From NCBI GenBank assembly GCA_044221445.1, contig JBGAPF010000024.1, forward strand, positions 1 to 38,014: DNA of 38,014 nucleotides, given 5' to 3'. Positions 24,406 to 32,683 of the stretch are shown in pieces (within the stretch, counting starts at the first letter, position 1; each line of letters starts with the position of its first letter). The notes under the pieces were generated by a model. The model worked only from the letters and a program-made list of their open reading frames with translations, did no database searches and was not told the origin of the DNA. Origin of the DNA: JBDHTS01 sp044221445 (GTDB lineage: Bacteria; Pseudomonadota; Alphaproteobacteria; Micavibrionales; Micavibrionaceae). Position numbers and translations under genes: made by a program.

Positions 24406-25051
24406 CGGCAAGGGCCTGTTCATAACACTGGAAGGCGGGGAGGGCAGCGGCAAGACGACCCAGATCGCCCGCCTGAAATCGGCGCTGGAGGATAAGGGCC
24501 GGTCCGTGATGACGACCCGGGAGCCGGGCGGGACGCCGGAGGCGGAAAAAATTCGCGCCCTCCTTGTCAACCGCGACGGCGGCGACTGGACGCCCGAGGC
24601 GGAATGCCTGCTTCTCTACGCCGCGCGCCAGATGCATGTCGAAAAAAAGATCAAGCCCGCTCTGGCGAAGGGCAAAATCGTTATCTCCGACCGGTTTTCG
24701 GATTCCACCTTCGCGTATCAGGGCTATGGACACGGCGTCAAGTCGGCCTGGATCGACGCCCTTGACTGGCTCGCGCTCGGTCCCGGCTTTGCCCCCGACC
24801 TCACATTCATACTCGACCTTCCCGTCGAAACGGGCCTTGCGCGGGCGGGGAAGCGGCTGACGGAAAACGCATCCGCCGAGGACCGCTTTGAATCCCTCGA
24901 CACCGCTTTCCACGAGAGGATGAGAAAGGGCTATCTCGAACGGGCGGCGCGCAAGCCGGGCCGCTACGCCGTTATCGACGCCGACAAGCCCCCGGAGGAT
25001 GTCGCCAACGCTATTCTGTCGCGCGTCAAGACGCTGCTGGCGGTGGAATGA
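24398..25051 (+). CDS. tmk: Thymidylate kinase
   Basis: Phosphorylates dTMP to dTDP in the cytosol. The 217-aa product carries P-loop GGEGSGKTTQ (about 13-22), the DR-type motif TREPGGTP, and DRFSDSTFAYQG, followed by a LID-like region near RAGKRLTENASAEDRFE. Length and motifs match bacterial Tmk. It starts within the last codons of the carboxypeptidase gene and overlaps holB by 4 nt (ATGA), the usual tmk-holB order. Confidence 0.96.
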   Translation: MADGKGLFITLEGGEGSGKTTQIARLKSALEDKGRSVMTTREPGGTPEAEKIRALLVNRDGGDWTPEAECLLLYAARQMHVEKKIKPALAKGKIVISDRFSDSTFAYQGYGHGVKSAWIDALDWLALGPGFAPDLTFILDLPVETGLARAGKRLTENASAEDRFESLDTAFHERMRKGYLERAARKPGRYAVIDADKPPEDVANAILSRVKTLLAVE

Positions 25052-26139
25052 TGTTCGACGGTTTCGACGATCTGGTGGATGAGCAGGAGCAGGACGCGAA
25101 AGACCCTGTCCCTGCCGAAGGCCTGCTCGCCCCGCGCGACAATCCCGAATGCCTCGGCCACGAAGCCATCGAATCCGCGCTTGCCGCTCTCATGAAACAG
25201 GACCGCCTGCCGCACGCCCTGATTTTCGCGGGGCGTCAGGGGACGGGCAAGGCCACCATGGCGTACCGCCTTGCCCGCGCGCTTCTGTCCGGCGGGGCGG
25301 GTGATATGCTGGAAATCGCCCCCGGGTCGCCCGTCTTTCGTCAGGTTGCGTCCGGCGGCCATCCCGACATGATGACGGTCGAACGCGCCTTCGACGATAA
25401 AAAGAACCGGCTCAAGGACAGCGTCGATATCGATAGCGTGCGCAGGATCGCGCCGTTCATGCGCATGACGGCCTCGCGGGATGACGGCTGGCGCGTCGCC
25501 CTGATCGACGATGCCGACACCATGACCCGCCAGGCCCAGAACGGCCTTCTCAAAATTCTGGAGGAACCGCCGCAGCGCGCGGTGCTGATCGTCATAGCCC
25601 ACCGTCCCGGCGCGCTGATCCCGACCATCCGCTCCCGGTGCCGCATGCTGAATTTCCAGCCTTTGCCAGAAGCCGTGTTTTCAACGCTCGTCAGGAAACT
25701 GAGGCCGGGATTGGACCATGAGTCGGTCTCGACCCTGTTTTCCCTGGCTCAGGGCAGCGTGGGGCAGGCCCAGAACCTGATTGAGGAGGGTGGTCTGGAC
25801 GCGCTGGCCAAACTTACCGCGCTGCTATCGACCTGGCCTTCCTGGAACTGGCCCGACATTCACGCCCTTGCCGACACGCTGGGCCGGGCGGGGCAGGAGG
25901 ACAGCTACCGCGTCACCGAATCCATGCTGCGCTGGACCGTCGATACGCTGGTCCGCGTCCGTTCCGGTACGATGCCGCTCCCCGGAATTCTTGCCGGCCT
26001 CGAACCCATGCTGAAACATCGGACGCTGGCGCAATGGATAGAGGCCGGACAGGCCGTCGGTGCCCATCTCGACAAAATCCGCTACGCGAACCTGGACCGG
26101 CGGCAGGGAATTATCGGAACGTTTTCCATCCTTAAGTGA
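25048..26139 (+). CDS. holB: DNA polymerase III delta-prime subunit
   Basis: Clamp-loader subunit that helps load the beta clamp. The 363-aa AAA+ protein has a Walker-A-like GRQGTGKATMAYRLA (about 63-77), IDDADTMTRQAQNGLLKILEEPP, and sensor/Arg-finger-type IRSRCRMLNF. The zinc-binding cysteines of E. coli delta-prime are missing; no Cys-rich module follows the P-loop. From memory this is common in alphaproteobacterial homologues. An N-terminal acidic extension of about 35 residues precedes the fold. It is coupled to tmk and should continue to metG, but an unrelated minus-strand gene lies in between. Confidence 0.93.
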   Translation: MMFDGFDDLVDEQEQDAKDPVPAEGLLAPRDNPECLGHEAIESALAALMKQDRLPHALIFAGRQGTGKATMAYRLARALLSGGAGDMLEIAPGSPVFRQVASGGHPDMMTVERAFDDKKNRLKDSVDIDSVRRIAPFMRMTASRDDGWRVALIDDADTMTRQAQNGLLKILEEPPQRAVLIVIAHRPGALIPTIRSRCRMLNFQPLPEAVFSTLVRKLRPGLDHESVSTLFSLAQGSVGQAQNLIEEGGLDALAKLTALLSTWPSWNWPDIHALADTLGRAGQEDSYRVTESMLRWTVDTLVRVRSGTMPLPGILAGLEPMLKHRTLAQWIEAGQAVGAHLDKIRYANLDRRQGIIGTFSILK

Positions 26140-26142
26140 ATA

Positions 26143-26490
26143 TTAATTCGGCGCGGCCATAGGCGTGCGATCCTGCATCCTGTAATAAGCCGCCTTCGCT
26201 TCTTCGGAGCATGCCGCTTTTACGGCGTAAGGACGTCCGCCTTCGTCCCATTCGGTGACGATGATGGGCAAAGTACCGAAAAGATCCGGAAGACCTGTCG
26301 TCATAGAGCGGATTTGCCTTTGCGCACTTTGAGAAAGAACGCCGAAAGGTATGCTGTCGCGGCATTGAAGGCGGCACAAGAACAATATCTCCCGCTGCAG
26401 GGACGTTAGCCCGCGGGCTGCTGCATCTTGATCCTCGGCTTCCTTTATTCTTGAGCCGTTTGTTTTAAAGCTTTTGATAATACCAAGCAT
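26143..26490 (-). CDS. Hypothetical protein between holB and metG
   Basis: 115-aa protein that I do not recognise. There is no signal peptide or membrane helix. The N-terminus is basic (MLGIIKSFKTNGSRIKEAE), the centre has a Cys-containing segment (FLCRLQCRD), and the C-terminal third reads PIIVTEWDEGGRPYAVKAAC, which looks like a folded beta segment. AAAGGT lies 9 nt before the ATG. It is convergent with holB, with 3 nt between the stops, and divergent from metG, so it interrupts an otherwise co-directional housekeeping block. It may be an acquired gene. Confidence 0.6.
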   Translation of the reverse strand: MLGIIKSFKTNGSRIKEAEDQDAAARGLTSLQREILFLCRLQCRDSIPFGVLSQSAQRQIRSMTTGLPDLFGTLPIIVTEWDEGGRPYAVKAACSEEAKAAYYRMQDRTPMAAPN

Positions 26491-26570
26491 AATCGTAACC
26501 TTTTCTATGAAATCGTCCTGTGCCGATATTAATACCGGTACGCCAATTTAGGAATGTTTTTTACAGGACG

Positions 26571-26599
26571 TGACTTTATCCTTTAATTCCTGCTATATA
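26571..26599 (+). promoter_or_regulatory. Candidate metG promoter
   Basis: TGACTT, 17 nt, TATATA, in the 129-nt gap before metG. The -10 box is good and the -35 box is moderate. A local promoter is needed because a minus-strand gene separates metG from holB. Confidence 0.4.
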
Positions 26600-26619
26600 C
26601 GGGCAAAAGGAAAAACAGA

Positions 26620-28179
26620 ATGGTAGGCCAAAAATCTCCTTATTACATCACCACCCCCATATATTACGTGAACGACAAGCCTCATATGGGCAGTTCGTAT
26701 ACCAATATTGCCTGCGACGTTCTCGCGCGCTTCAAGCGTCTGGATGGATACGACGTTTTTTTCCTGACAGGGACAGATGAGCACGGCCAGAAAATCGCCC
26801 AGGCGGCTGAAAAGGCGGGAATTTCTCCCCAGGAACTTACAGACCGCGTATCGCAGAATTTCCGGGATCTGTCTCCGCTTCTTAACCTGTCCAACGACGA
26901 TTTCATCCGCACGACGGAGGATCGCCATAAAAAAGCCTGCCAGGCGCTCTGGAAAAAACTGGCCGGCGCGGGCGAGATCTATCTCGACAAATACAGCGGC
27001 TGGTACGCCGTGCGCGACGAGGCCTATTACGGCGAGGACGAACTGAAGGACGGCCCCGGTGGCAAAAAAATCGCCCCTTCGGGGGCGGAATGCGAATGGG
27101 TGGAGGAGGAGAGTTACTTCTTCCGTCTGTCCGCCTGGCAGGACCGTCTGCTGGCGTTTTACGACGCCAACCCCGAATTTATTCTTCCCAAGACCCGCCG
27201 CAACGAAGTGATCAGCTTCGTGAAGGGCGAACTGCGCGATCTGTCGGTCAGCCGCACCCGGCTCGACTGGGGCGTGCCGGTGCCGGACGCGCCCGGCCAC
27301 GTCATGTATGTATGGATCGACGCGCTGACCAACTACCTGACCGCGGTCGGCTATCCCGATGAAAACAGCGACAGCTTCAAAAAATTCTGGCCCGCCGACC
27401 TGCACATGGTGGGCAAGGATATCTTGCGCTTCCACGCCGTATACTGGCCCGCCTTCCTGATGGCTGCGGGGCTGAAGCCGCCGAAGCGCGTCTTCGCCCA
27501 TGGCTGGTGGACCATCGAAGGCCAGAAAATGTCGAAATCCGTCGGCAACGTGATTTCGCCTTACGACCTGGTCGAACGGTACGGGGTCGACCCGTCCCGC
27601 TTTTTCCTGCTGCGCGAGGTGCCGTTCGGCAATGACGGCGACTTTTCCCATGCCCAGGCTATCGCCCGCATCAATAACGATCTCGCCAACGGCCTCGGCA
27701 ACTTGGCCCAGCGTACGCTTACCCAGATCCAGAAAAACTGCGCCGCCGCCGTGCCTGTGCCCGGTAACTTGACGATCGAGGACACTATGCTTCTTAAGCT
27801 GGCTCAGATCGATATGCTCGAAGCCGTCCGCGCCGAACTGGACCAGCAGCGCTTTCACAAGGCCCTGGAAACGATCTGGCAAGTCGTGACCGCAGCCAAC
27901 GGCTATATCGACGCCCAGGCTCCGTGGACCCTGAAGAAAACGGATCAGGCGCGCATGGCGACCGTTCTGTACGTTCTGGCGGAGACTATCCGCTGTCTGG
28001 CCCTGGTCGTCCAGCCCTTCGTGCCGGCCTCGTCGGCAAAGATGCTGGATCAGCTGGCGATAACGGAAACTGAACGTACGCTGCAGTTCCTCTCGCCTGG
28101 CCATGCTTTGAAACAGGGCGCGGCGCTGCCCGTGCCGGAAGGTGTGTTTCCACGAATCGTGGAAGAAAAGCCTACATAA
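26620..28179 (+). CDS. metG: Methionyl-tRNA synthetase
   Basis: Charges tRNA-Met in the cytosol. The 519-aa class I synthetase has the HIGH equivalent PHMG at 21-24, TGTDEHGQK, the tryptophan-rich anticodon-facing segments, and KMSKS at 303-307 (EGQKMSKSVGN). The CP insertion lacks the CxxC zinc knuckles of E. coli MetG, and there is no C-terminal tRNA-binding extension. It is therefore the short MetG type usual in alphaproteobacteria. AAAGGAAAAAC precedes the ATG. A minus-strand gene begins 1 nt after its stop, where tatD would normally follow. Confidence 0.97.
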   Translation: MVGQKSPYYITTPIYYVNDKPHMGSSYTNIACDVLARFKRLDGYDVFFLTGTDEHGQKIAQAAEKAGISPQELTDRVSQNFRDLSPLLNLSNDDFIRTTEDRHKKACQALWKKLAGAGEIYLDKYSGWYAVRDEAYYGEDELKDGPGGKKIAPSGAECEWVEEESYFFRLSAWQDRLLAFYDANPEFILPKTRRNEVISFVKGELRDLSVSRTRLDWGVPVPDAPGHVMYVWIDALTNYLTAVGYPDENSDSFKKFWPADLHMVGKDILRFHAVYWPAFLMAAGLKPPKRVFAHGWWTIEGQKMSKSVGNVISPYDLVERYGVDPSRFFLLREVPFGNDGDFSHAQAIARINNDLANGLGNLAQRTLTQIQKNCAAAVPVPGNLTIEDTMLLKLAQIDMLEAVRAELDQQRFHKALETIWQVVTAANGYIDAQAPWTLKKTDQARMATVLYVLAETIRCLALVVQPFVPASSAKMLDQLAITETERTLQFLSPGHALKQGAALPVPEGVFPRIVEEKPT

Positions 28180-28180
28180 A

Positions 28181-28777
28181 TTATTTTGGCTTCGGCTGCA
28201 TTCCATCTTTTGCAGTCGGGGCAGGGGGATTTTTTATTGCATCCAGGTTTGCAGCAACTTCAGAGCCGAACAGTCTTTCTACGTCCTCTTTGGAATAAGA
28301 ACTCCCGCTGATAATTGCCTCTATTTCTTCGTACATAAAAACTTTTCCTGCCAGCGTAGCCAGAGCCTTTTCAGCATCGAGATCAGGAAAAACCAAAGCC
28401 GAAAGAGCTTTTGCATGCTGCCAAAATCTAGGCCGGTCCATCGTTAATTCTGTAATGCTTTCAACTATATCATCTGTTATAGCGATTTCAGCCTGATGAT
28501 CAGCATTATAATCTTCTATCAGCCACATAAGCGCGCTTTTACGCAACAGATCGACATCCCTTAAGGTAAATCGGTTCTCGGCGCTGTTTGCAAGGCCATG
28601 ACGTACGATGGCTAAATCATAAGACAGAAAGCTACGAATTTCGCCTTTATGCAATTGCCGTCTTAAATCGCGTATTTTATGGTGCGCCCAGATGGAATCC
28701 CATGGCTTGTCGCCACCGTCCAGAAAAGATGGGAGACCCTCTACATGGCGTTTTGCCGCTTCATTGAACGATGACAT
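28181..28777 (-). CDS. Hypothetical protein, AT-rich, inserted after metG
   Basis: 198-aa protein that I do not recognise. It appears mostly alpha-helical and soluble: a charged N-terminus (RRQLHKGEI), a run ENRFTLRDVDLLRKSALMWLIEDYN, several acidic helices, and a Pro/Lys-rich tail (NPPAPTAKDGMQPKPK). The ATG at 28777 has TAGGAG 8 nt upstream; a GTG at 28798 lies upstream of that RBS. Its base composition is visibly more AT-rich than metG. It ends 1 nt from the metG stop, convergently, and is divergent from the next unknown gene, with which it may form a functional pair. Confidence 0.7.
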   Translation of the reverse strand: MSSFNEAAKRHVEGLPSFLDGGDKPWDSIWAHHKIRDLRRQLHKGEIRSFLSYDLAIVRHGLANSAENRFTLRDVDLLRKSALMWLIEDYNADHQAEIAITDDIVESITELTMDRPRFWQHAKALSALVFPDLDAEKALATLAGKVFMYEEIEAIISGSSYSKEDVERLFGSEVAANLDAIKNPPAPTAKDGMQPKPK

Positions 28778-28801
28778 ATAATCTCCTACTTTAATCACGT
28801 G

Positions 28802-28831
28802 AATTTAGCATTATGAAAAAATAATTGTCAA
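28802..28831 (-). promoter_or_regulatory. Promoter of the minus-strand unknown gene
   Basis: On the minus strand TTGACA (28826-28831), 18 nt, then TAAATT (28802-28807); the ATG follows at 28777. The plus strand has a near-mirror -35, TTGTCA (28825-28830), with TATTGG 16 nt downstream. The two divergent promoters would therefore share the same -35 bases. Confidence 0.6.
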
Positions 28832-28938
28832 CGATATAGGTGCAAATATTGGAAGGGGAATAAATATTATAAAAAAAGATACCATAATCAAAGAACATGA
28901 GATAGAAACTCAAGAAAACCAAACAGGAAGTTTTAATT

Positions 28939-29442
28939 ATGGATCTTAAAGCGATTGTCAATACTGCATTCAAAGAGACATACAGACCCCTGACAGAATG
29001 GCAGCGTTATGTTATTCAAGAAGCTGTCGATCTGGCCGCGAGAATAAATTCTGAAGAAGGGTTTATATGTTCACTGGGAAATGGTTATAGCAGTCCAATT
29101 TCTTATTATGAGCATGAAAACGAAGGTGAAAAAAGAAACAGAGCTTCTGTACGTTTTAATATCACTTATCAAAATCAGCCAGTAAGCATCTCTGTTGATT
29201 TTACGGAAATCCTGCGCAACGGCACCCGCAAAGCAAATTGCTCGCTAGGAAACAGTTTTGAAAAAAAATCAGAAATTGATCTGTCTCATCCGGATGCAAT
29301 GACAGATTTATTACGAGAAGTTGCCAAAGAGTGCGGACGTAAAATGGCTGAGGACATGATGTCTAGGCAATTAGCCGATTCAATTGCCGCGCAACGTCTT
29401 TTATCATCTGAAAGCTATGGCATTCTTTCTCCTGATGTCTAA
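28939..29442 (+). CDS. Hypothetical protein, AT-rich, before tatD
   Basis: 167-aa soluble protein that I do not recognise. A helical N-terminus (MDLKAIVNTAFKETYRPLTE, then VIQEAVDLAARINSEEGF) is followed by a beta-rich middle (ASVRFNITYQNQPVSISVDFTEILRNGT). The C-terminus is helical (LLREVAKECGRKMAEDMMSRQLADSIAAQ). No catalytic motif, signal peptide or membrane helix is seen. AGGAAG precedes the ATG. It is AT-rich like its divergent neighbour and lies 9 nt upstream of tatD. Transcription from its promoter would therefore also read tatD and the metallo-hydrolase gene. Confidence 0.7.
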   Translation: MDLKAIVNTAFKETYRPLTEWQRYVIQEAVDLAARINSEEGFICSLGNGYSSPISYYEHENEGEKRNRASVRFNITYQNQPVSISVDFTEILRNGTRKANCSLGNSFEKKSEIDLSHPDAMTDLLREVAKECGRKMAEDMMSRQLADSIAAQRLLSSESYGILSPDV

Positions 29443-29451
29443 ATTAAAGCA

Positions 29452-30246
29452 ATGCATATCGATTCCCATTGCCACCTGAACCACAAACGCCTTTCCAGCA
29501 TCGGCACGCCGTCCGAGGTCGTGGCGCGTGCAAAGGCGGCAGGCATCGAAGGCATGCTGACCATCTGCTGCCGTATCGCCGAGGAATTAGATGAAATCCT
29601 GTCGATAGCCCAGGCCCATGACAAGGTGTGGTGTACCGTCGGTACGCATCCGCACGATGCCGGCAAGCCGGATGAAAAAGCCATCACGCTCGGCGGTCTT
29701 GTGCGCCTGGCGCGAAGCGACGCCAAAATCGTCGGCATCGGCGAAAGCGGGCTCGACTATTTTTACAAACATGCGGACGTGGACGACCAGCAGGAAAACT
29801 TTCGCAAGCACATACGCGCCTGTATCGAGACCGGCCTGCCACTGGTCGTCCACGCGCGCGACGCCGACGAAGACGTCATCCGCATTCTGAAGGAGGAGGG
29901 GCAGGGGACGTCCCTGAAAGGCGTCATGCATTGCTTCTCCTCGGGCCGGAAAATGGGTGAGGAGGCGTTGGGTATCGGCTTTTACATTTCCTTCTCCGGC
30001 ATCGTCACCTTTTCGAAATCCGATGAATTACGGGAATTCGCCAAAACCGTCCCTCTTGACCGTATCCTGATCGAGACGGACGCGCCTTATCTGGCGCCCG
30101 AGCCGTTTCGCGGCGCCACCAATGAACCGGCGCTGGTCACGCATACATGCGCCAGGCTTGCCGGTCTTCATCAAATAGATAAGGAATTAATGGCAACACA
30201 TTCTAAACAAAACTTTTTTTCTCTTTTCGACAAGGCGGCGGCATGA
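29452..30246 (+). CDS. tatD: TatD family metal-dependent hydrolase (DNase-type)
   Basis: TIM-barrel amidohydrolase-superfamily nuclease, 264 aa, cytosolic. Metal ligands are visible as DSHCHL (His6, His8), GESGLDYFY (Glu), HARDAD (His), HCFS (His) and IETDAPYLAP (Asp). The family includes 3'-5' DNases with roles in DNA repair. It directly follows the unknown AT-rich gene (9 nt) and overlaps the metallo-beta-lactamase-fold gene in ATGA. The usual alphaproteobacterial order metG-tatD-MBL is thus kept apart from the insertion. Confidence 0.95.
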   Translation: MHIDSHCHLNHKRLSSIGTPSEVVARAKAAGIEGMLTICCRIAEELDEILSIAQAHDKVWCTVGTHPHDAGKPDEKAITLGGLVRLARSDAKIVGIGESGLDYFYKHADVDDQQENFRKHIRACIETGLPLVVHARDADEDVIRILKEEGQGTSLKGVMHCFSSGRKMGEEALGIGFYISFSGIVTFSKSDELREFAKTVPLDRILIETDAPYLAPEPFRGATNEPALVTHTCARLAGLHQIDKELMATHSKQNFFSLFDKAAA

Positions 30247-31025
30247 GCGGTCTGACTCTGACCATTCTCGGCTGCGGCAATTCAGCAGGAACGCCGACCA
30301 TCGGCAACCATTGGGGCCAGTGCGATCCGGCGGAACCGAAAAATCGGCGTACGCGCCCTGCCGCCATGCTGCGTACGGATACAACCACGCTGGTCATCGA
30401 TACCGGTCCCGATTTCCGAGAACAGCTGAACCGCGTCGGAATAGAACGCCTGGACGCTGTCCTGTTCACCCACGCGCATGGCGACCATGTGCATGGCATC
30501 GACGATCTGCGCGTCCTTCGCATGCGCCTTAAAACCCTGATGCATATCTATGGCAACGAAGCGACGATCGACGAACTGAAAGAACGCTTCGCCTATATGT
30601 TTCTCGAACAGCATGACGGCCTGTATCCGAAGGTCGTGCAGCCGCATCTTTATGATCTCTGGCAGCCGATGACCATCGGCGACATCACGTTCACGCCGTA
30701 TGACCAGAACCACGGCACATGCCGCACCGTCGGGTTCCGTATGGGCGATACGGCGTACTCGACAGATGTCGTCCGCTTCGACGACCGGGCGCTGCGGACG
30801 CTCGCCGGAATCAGAAACTGGGTGGTGGACGCGGCAGGCTATAAAATGCCCGAAAACAAGGTTCATATGACGCTGAAGGACGTCTACCGCGCCAACGAAA
30901 TCGTGCAGGCCGAACGCATTTACCTGACGCACCTGACGCCGGGCATGGACTATCGGACCATGCTGAAAGAACTGCCGCAGGGTTACGAGCCGGCATGGGA
31001 CGGCCTCGAAATCGCCTGCGGATAG
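30243..31025 (+). CDS. PhnP-like metallo-beta-lactamase-fold hydrolase
   Basis: 260-aa cytosolic metallo-hydrolase with the binuclear metal motif THAHGDHVHG (His77, His79, Asp81, His82), plus STDVVRFDD (bridging Asp) and YLTHLTPGMDY (C-terminal His). The N-terminus LTILGCGNSAGTP is typical of the PhnP/YcbX-like cyclic-phosphodiesterase group. The natural substrate is unknown; PhnP of E. coli opens cyclic ribose phosphates, but there is no phn operon here. It overlaps tatD by 4 nt. Confidence 0.91.
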   Translation: MSGLTLTILGCGNSAGTPTIGNHWGQCDPAEPKNRRTRPAAMLRTDTTTLVIDTGPDFREQLNRVGIERLDAVLFTHAHGDHVHGIDDLRVLRMRLKTLMHIYGNEATIDELKERFAYMFLEQHDGLYPKVVQPHLYDLWQPMTIGDITFTPYDQNHGTCRTVGFRMGDTAYSTDVVRFDDRALRTLAGIRNWVVDAAGYKMPENKVHMTLKDVYRANEIVQAERIYLTHLTPGMDYRTMLKELPQGYEPAWDGLEIACG

Positions 31026-31094
31026 ACGGTCTTCCTTGAAATATCAGGCCGCTTCGGTTATTGGTCATAAGAATAAGCACAATTTTTTCTGAAA

Positions 31095-31994
31095 GTGCCT
31101 GTTGTGATCGACCCTTCGACAGCTTCGGAATTCTGGCGCCAGGCTGTTTGCGAAACCGCCGGAATTGTCGGGATCTGCGATATCCGCGAGCGGAACCGCC
31201 TGATCACGAAGGCTTATGCCGGGCTTTTTCTGCGCAACAGGGAAATTCTCTGGGTGGGCGCGGCGGCCTTCGTCTCCAAAGATATCGGCGGCGAGCTCAG
31301 CAAACTTTCGACTGTCACGGTCTGGGGCGATCTGGGCCACGCCAACGGCCTGGTGTTCGACGACCTGCATAAATATTTCCGCTATTACGAATTGATGAAG
31401 GGGTATTACGGGCGGGACAATCTTGCCGGTCTGTCTGAATTTCTCCCGGAAACCACGCATAAAGCCGTACGTGAAGGCCTTGAGAGGCTATGCGTGCCGG
31501 GCTGCGAGCGGGATGCCTGTTTCATGCTGCTAGATTACGAACAGAAGGAAACCCTGCAGGCCCAGTGTTACGAGTCGCGGTGGTTTCGGCTTAACCTTAC
31601 GTTCAACCGGCTGTGCCATTATGAATTCGGGCGCATCGATATCGCGTTCGATCACAGGCTGCCCGAAAACACGCCCGACGAACTGGGCCGTGAGATAAGC
31701 TTCGATCTCCGCGACGGCCGTCTGCAGGTGTACGCGGAACGCATCGTTTTCAGCCACAGAATCATGAACAAGTTTCTTGATTTGATGGATGACGGCGACG
31801 AGCATAATATCGTGCTGAAGGAACTGCGTGCGCTGGCCGACGGCGCTGGCGAAGAACCTGGATACGGCGGCATGCTTGTCGCCGCGTTCCGTCAGGCCTT
31901 GATGCGGTCGACCATCGCCGCGAAGGCTGTCGTTCATGGGCACATGGATGTCCATGGATATCGCGCCGAAGCCGCGGAAGCCTTGAGCCGTTAA
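31095..31994 (+). CDS. Protein of unknown function, 299 aa
   Basis: Not confidently recognised. It is a soluble helical protein with no signal peptide. The segment ITKAYAGLFLRNREILWVGAAAFVSKDIG (about 36-64) loosely recalls DUF2515-type proteins, but I would not assign it on that. Other visible features are YFRYYELMKGYYGRDNL, a Cys-rich stretch (LCVPGCERDACF), and WFRLNLTFNRLCHYEFGR. The start is uncertain: GTG at 31095 or GTG at 31104, neither with a strong RBS. The gene stands alone, 69 nt after the metallo-hydrolase and 118 nt before ccdA. Confidence 0.7.
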   Translation: MPVVIDPSTASEFWRQAVCETAGIVGICDIRERNRLITKAYAGLFLRNREILWVGAAAFVSKDIGGELSKLSTVTVWGDLGHANGLVFDDLHKYFRYYELMKGYYGRDNLAGLSEFLPETTHKAVREGLERLCVPGCERDACFMLLDYEQKETLQAQCYESRWFRLNLTFNRLCHYEFGRIDIAFDHRLPENTPDELGREISFDLRDGRLQVYAERIVFSHRIMNKFLDLMDDGDEHNIVLKELRALADGAGEEPGYGGMLVAAFRQALMRSTIAAKAVVHGHMDVHGYRAEAAEALSR

Positions 31995-32057
31995 AAGCCC
32001 CCTGCTTTGAAAGAATGATATTAATTTCCATAATATACATTATCACATCTTTATATA

Positions 32058-32086
32058 TTGTCCCTTTCTATATATAATGATAATAT
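32058..32086 (+). promoter_or_regulatory. ccdAB promoter in AT-rich leader
   Basis: TTGTCC, 17 nt, TAATAT, with AAGGAT and the ccdA ATG 26 nt further on. The surrounding 31995-32112 is very AT-rich. It contains imperfectly mirrored blocks (AATATACATTATCA near 32032 and TGATAATATATAC near 32078) that could be the autoregulatory operator expected for a CcdA-CcdB complex. Confidence 0.6.
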
Positions 32087-32112
32087 ATACATATAAATTA
32101 TAAGGATTATCC

Positions 32113-32379
32113 ATGCCGTCTTACGATCGCAACACTAAGAAACAGCCCGTTACGATGACCATTCGCGCTGATGTGCTGAAGGAAGCGCGCGATTTGAATC
32201 TGAATACATCCCAGGCTGCAGAGAACGGAATTGCTTTGGCCGTAAAAAAAGAAAAGGAAATCCGGTGGCTTGAAGAAAACAAACCGGCTCTCGATGCCTA
32301 TAACGAATATATTAAAGCCAGCGGGCTGCCTATGAAACCCTACTGGATGAATGAAGACGGCTCTTATGGCCCGTTTTGA
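32113..32379 (+). CDS. ccdA: CcdA-type antitoxin
   Basis: 88-aa antitoxin. The N-terminal part is ribbon-helix-helix-like (VTMTIRADVLKEARDLNLNTSQAAENGIALAV), as in CcdA. The C-terminal arm is charged and probably unstructured (EIRWLEENKPALDAYNEYIKASGLPM); it would wrap and neutralise the toxin. The RW-x-EN-x-x-x-(A/L) segment matches the toxin-binding part of E. coli CcdA (RWKAENQEG). AAGGAT precedes the ATG. It overlaps the toxin gene by 14 nt. It should repress its own promoter together with CcdB. Confidence 0.88.
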   Translation: MPSYDRNTKKQPVTMTIRADVLKEARDLNLNTSQAAENGIALAVKKEKEIRWLEENKPALDAYNEYIKASGLPMKPYWMNEDGSYGPF

Positions 32380-32674
32380 TTTCTATGAGGTGCCGGGTTC
32401 CGTTAAAGAATATTTTTTAGACGTTCAGGCGGACCTCCTGTCTTATCTTGAAACTCGGATCGTTGTGCCGATGATTCCGGCTGATCGCCACATCACCATG
32501 AAGGCAAATCGCCTGAACCCGATATTTGATATACAGGGTACATCCTATTTGCTCATGACTCCTGTCATGTCGGTTGTGCATAGGTCCGTGTTAACAAATA
32601 GGGTCGGAACCCTAGCTTCTGAACATCACAGCATCACCGATGACGCCATTGATTTTCTGCTGCAGGGCTTCTAA
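32366..32674 (+). CDS. ccdB: CcdB-type toxin
   Basis: 102-aa toxin of the CcdB/MazF fold; in E. coli CcdB poisons DNA gyrase. Family features are FDFYEVPGS, YFLDVQADLLSYLETRIVVPM, NPIFDIQGTSYLLMTPVMSVV, and IDFLLQGF at the end. The Trp99 of F-plasmid CcdB that stacks on GyrA is replaced by Gln (LLQGF versus MFWGI), so gyrase poisoning by the classical contact is not assured. The ATG at 32366 starts the first beta strand and overlaps ccdA; ATG 32351 would add five residues. mazG begins 9 nt after the stop. Confidence 0.88.
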   Translation: MARFDFYEVPGSVKEYFLDVQADLLSYLETRIVVPMIPADRHITMKANRLNPIFDIQGTSYLLMTPVMSVVHRSVLTNRVGTLASEHHSITDDAIDFLLQGF

Positions 32675-32683
32675 GCCTGTTGA

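Noticed and set aside
26593..28206. Minus-strand open frame of over 500 codons opposite metG
   Set aside because: Shadow of metG; length follows from high GC and codon bias, no recognisable protein features.
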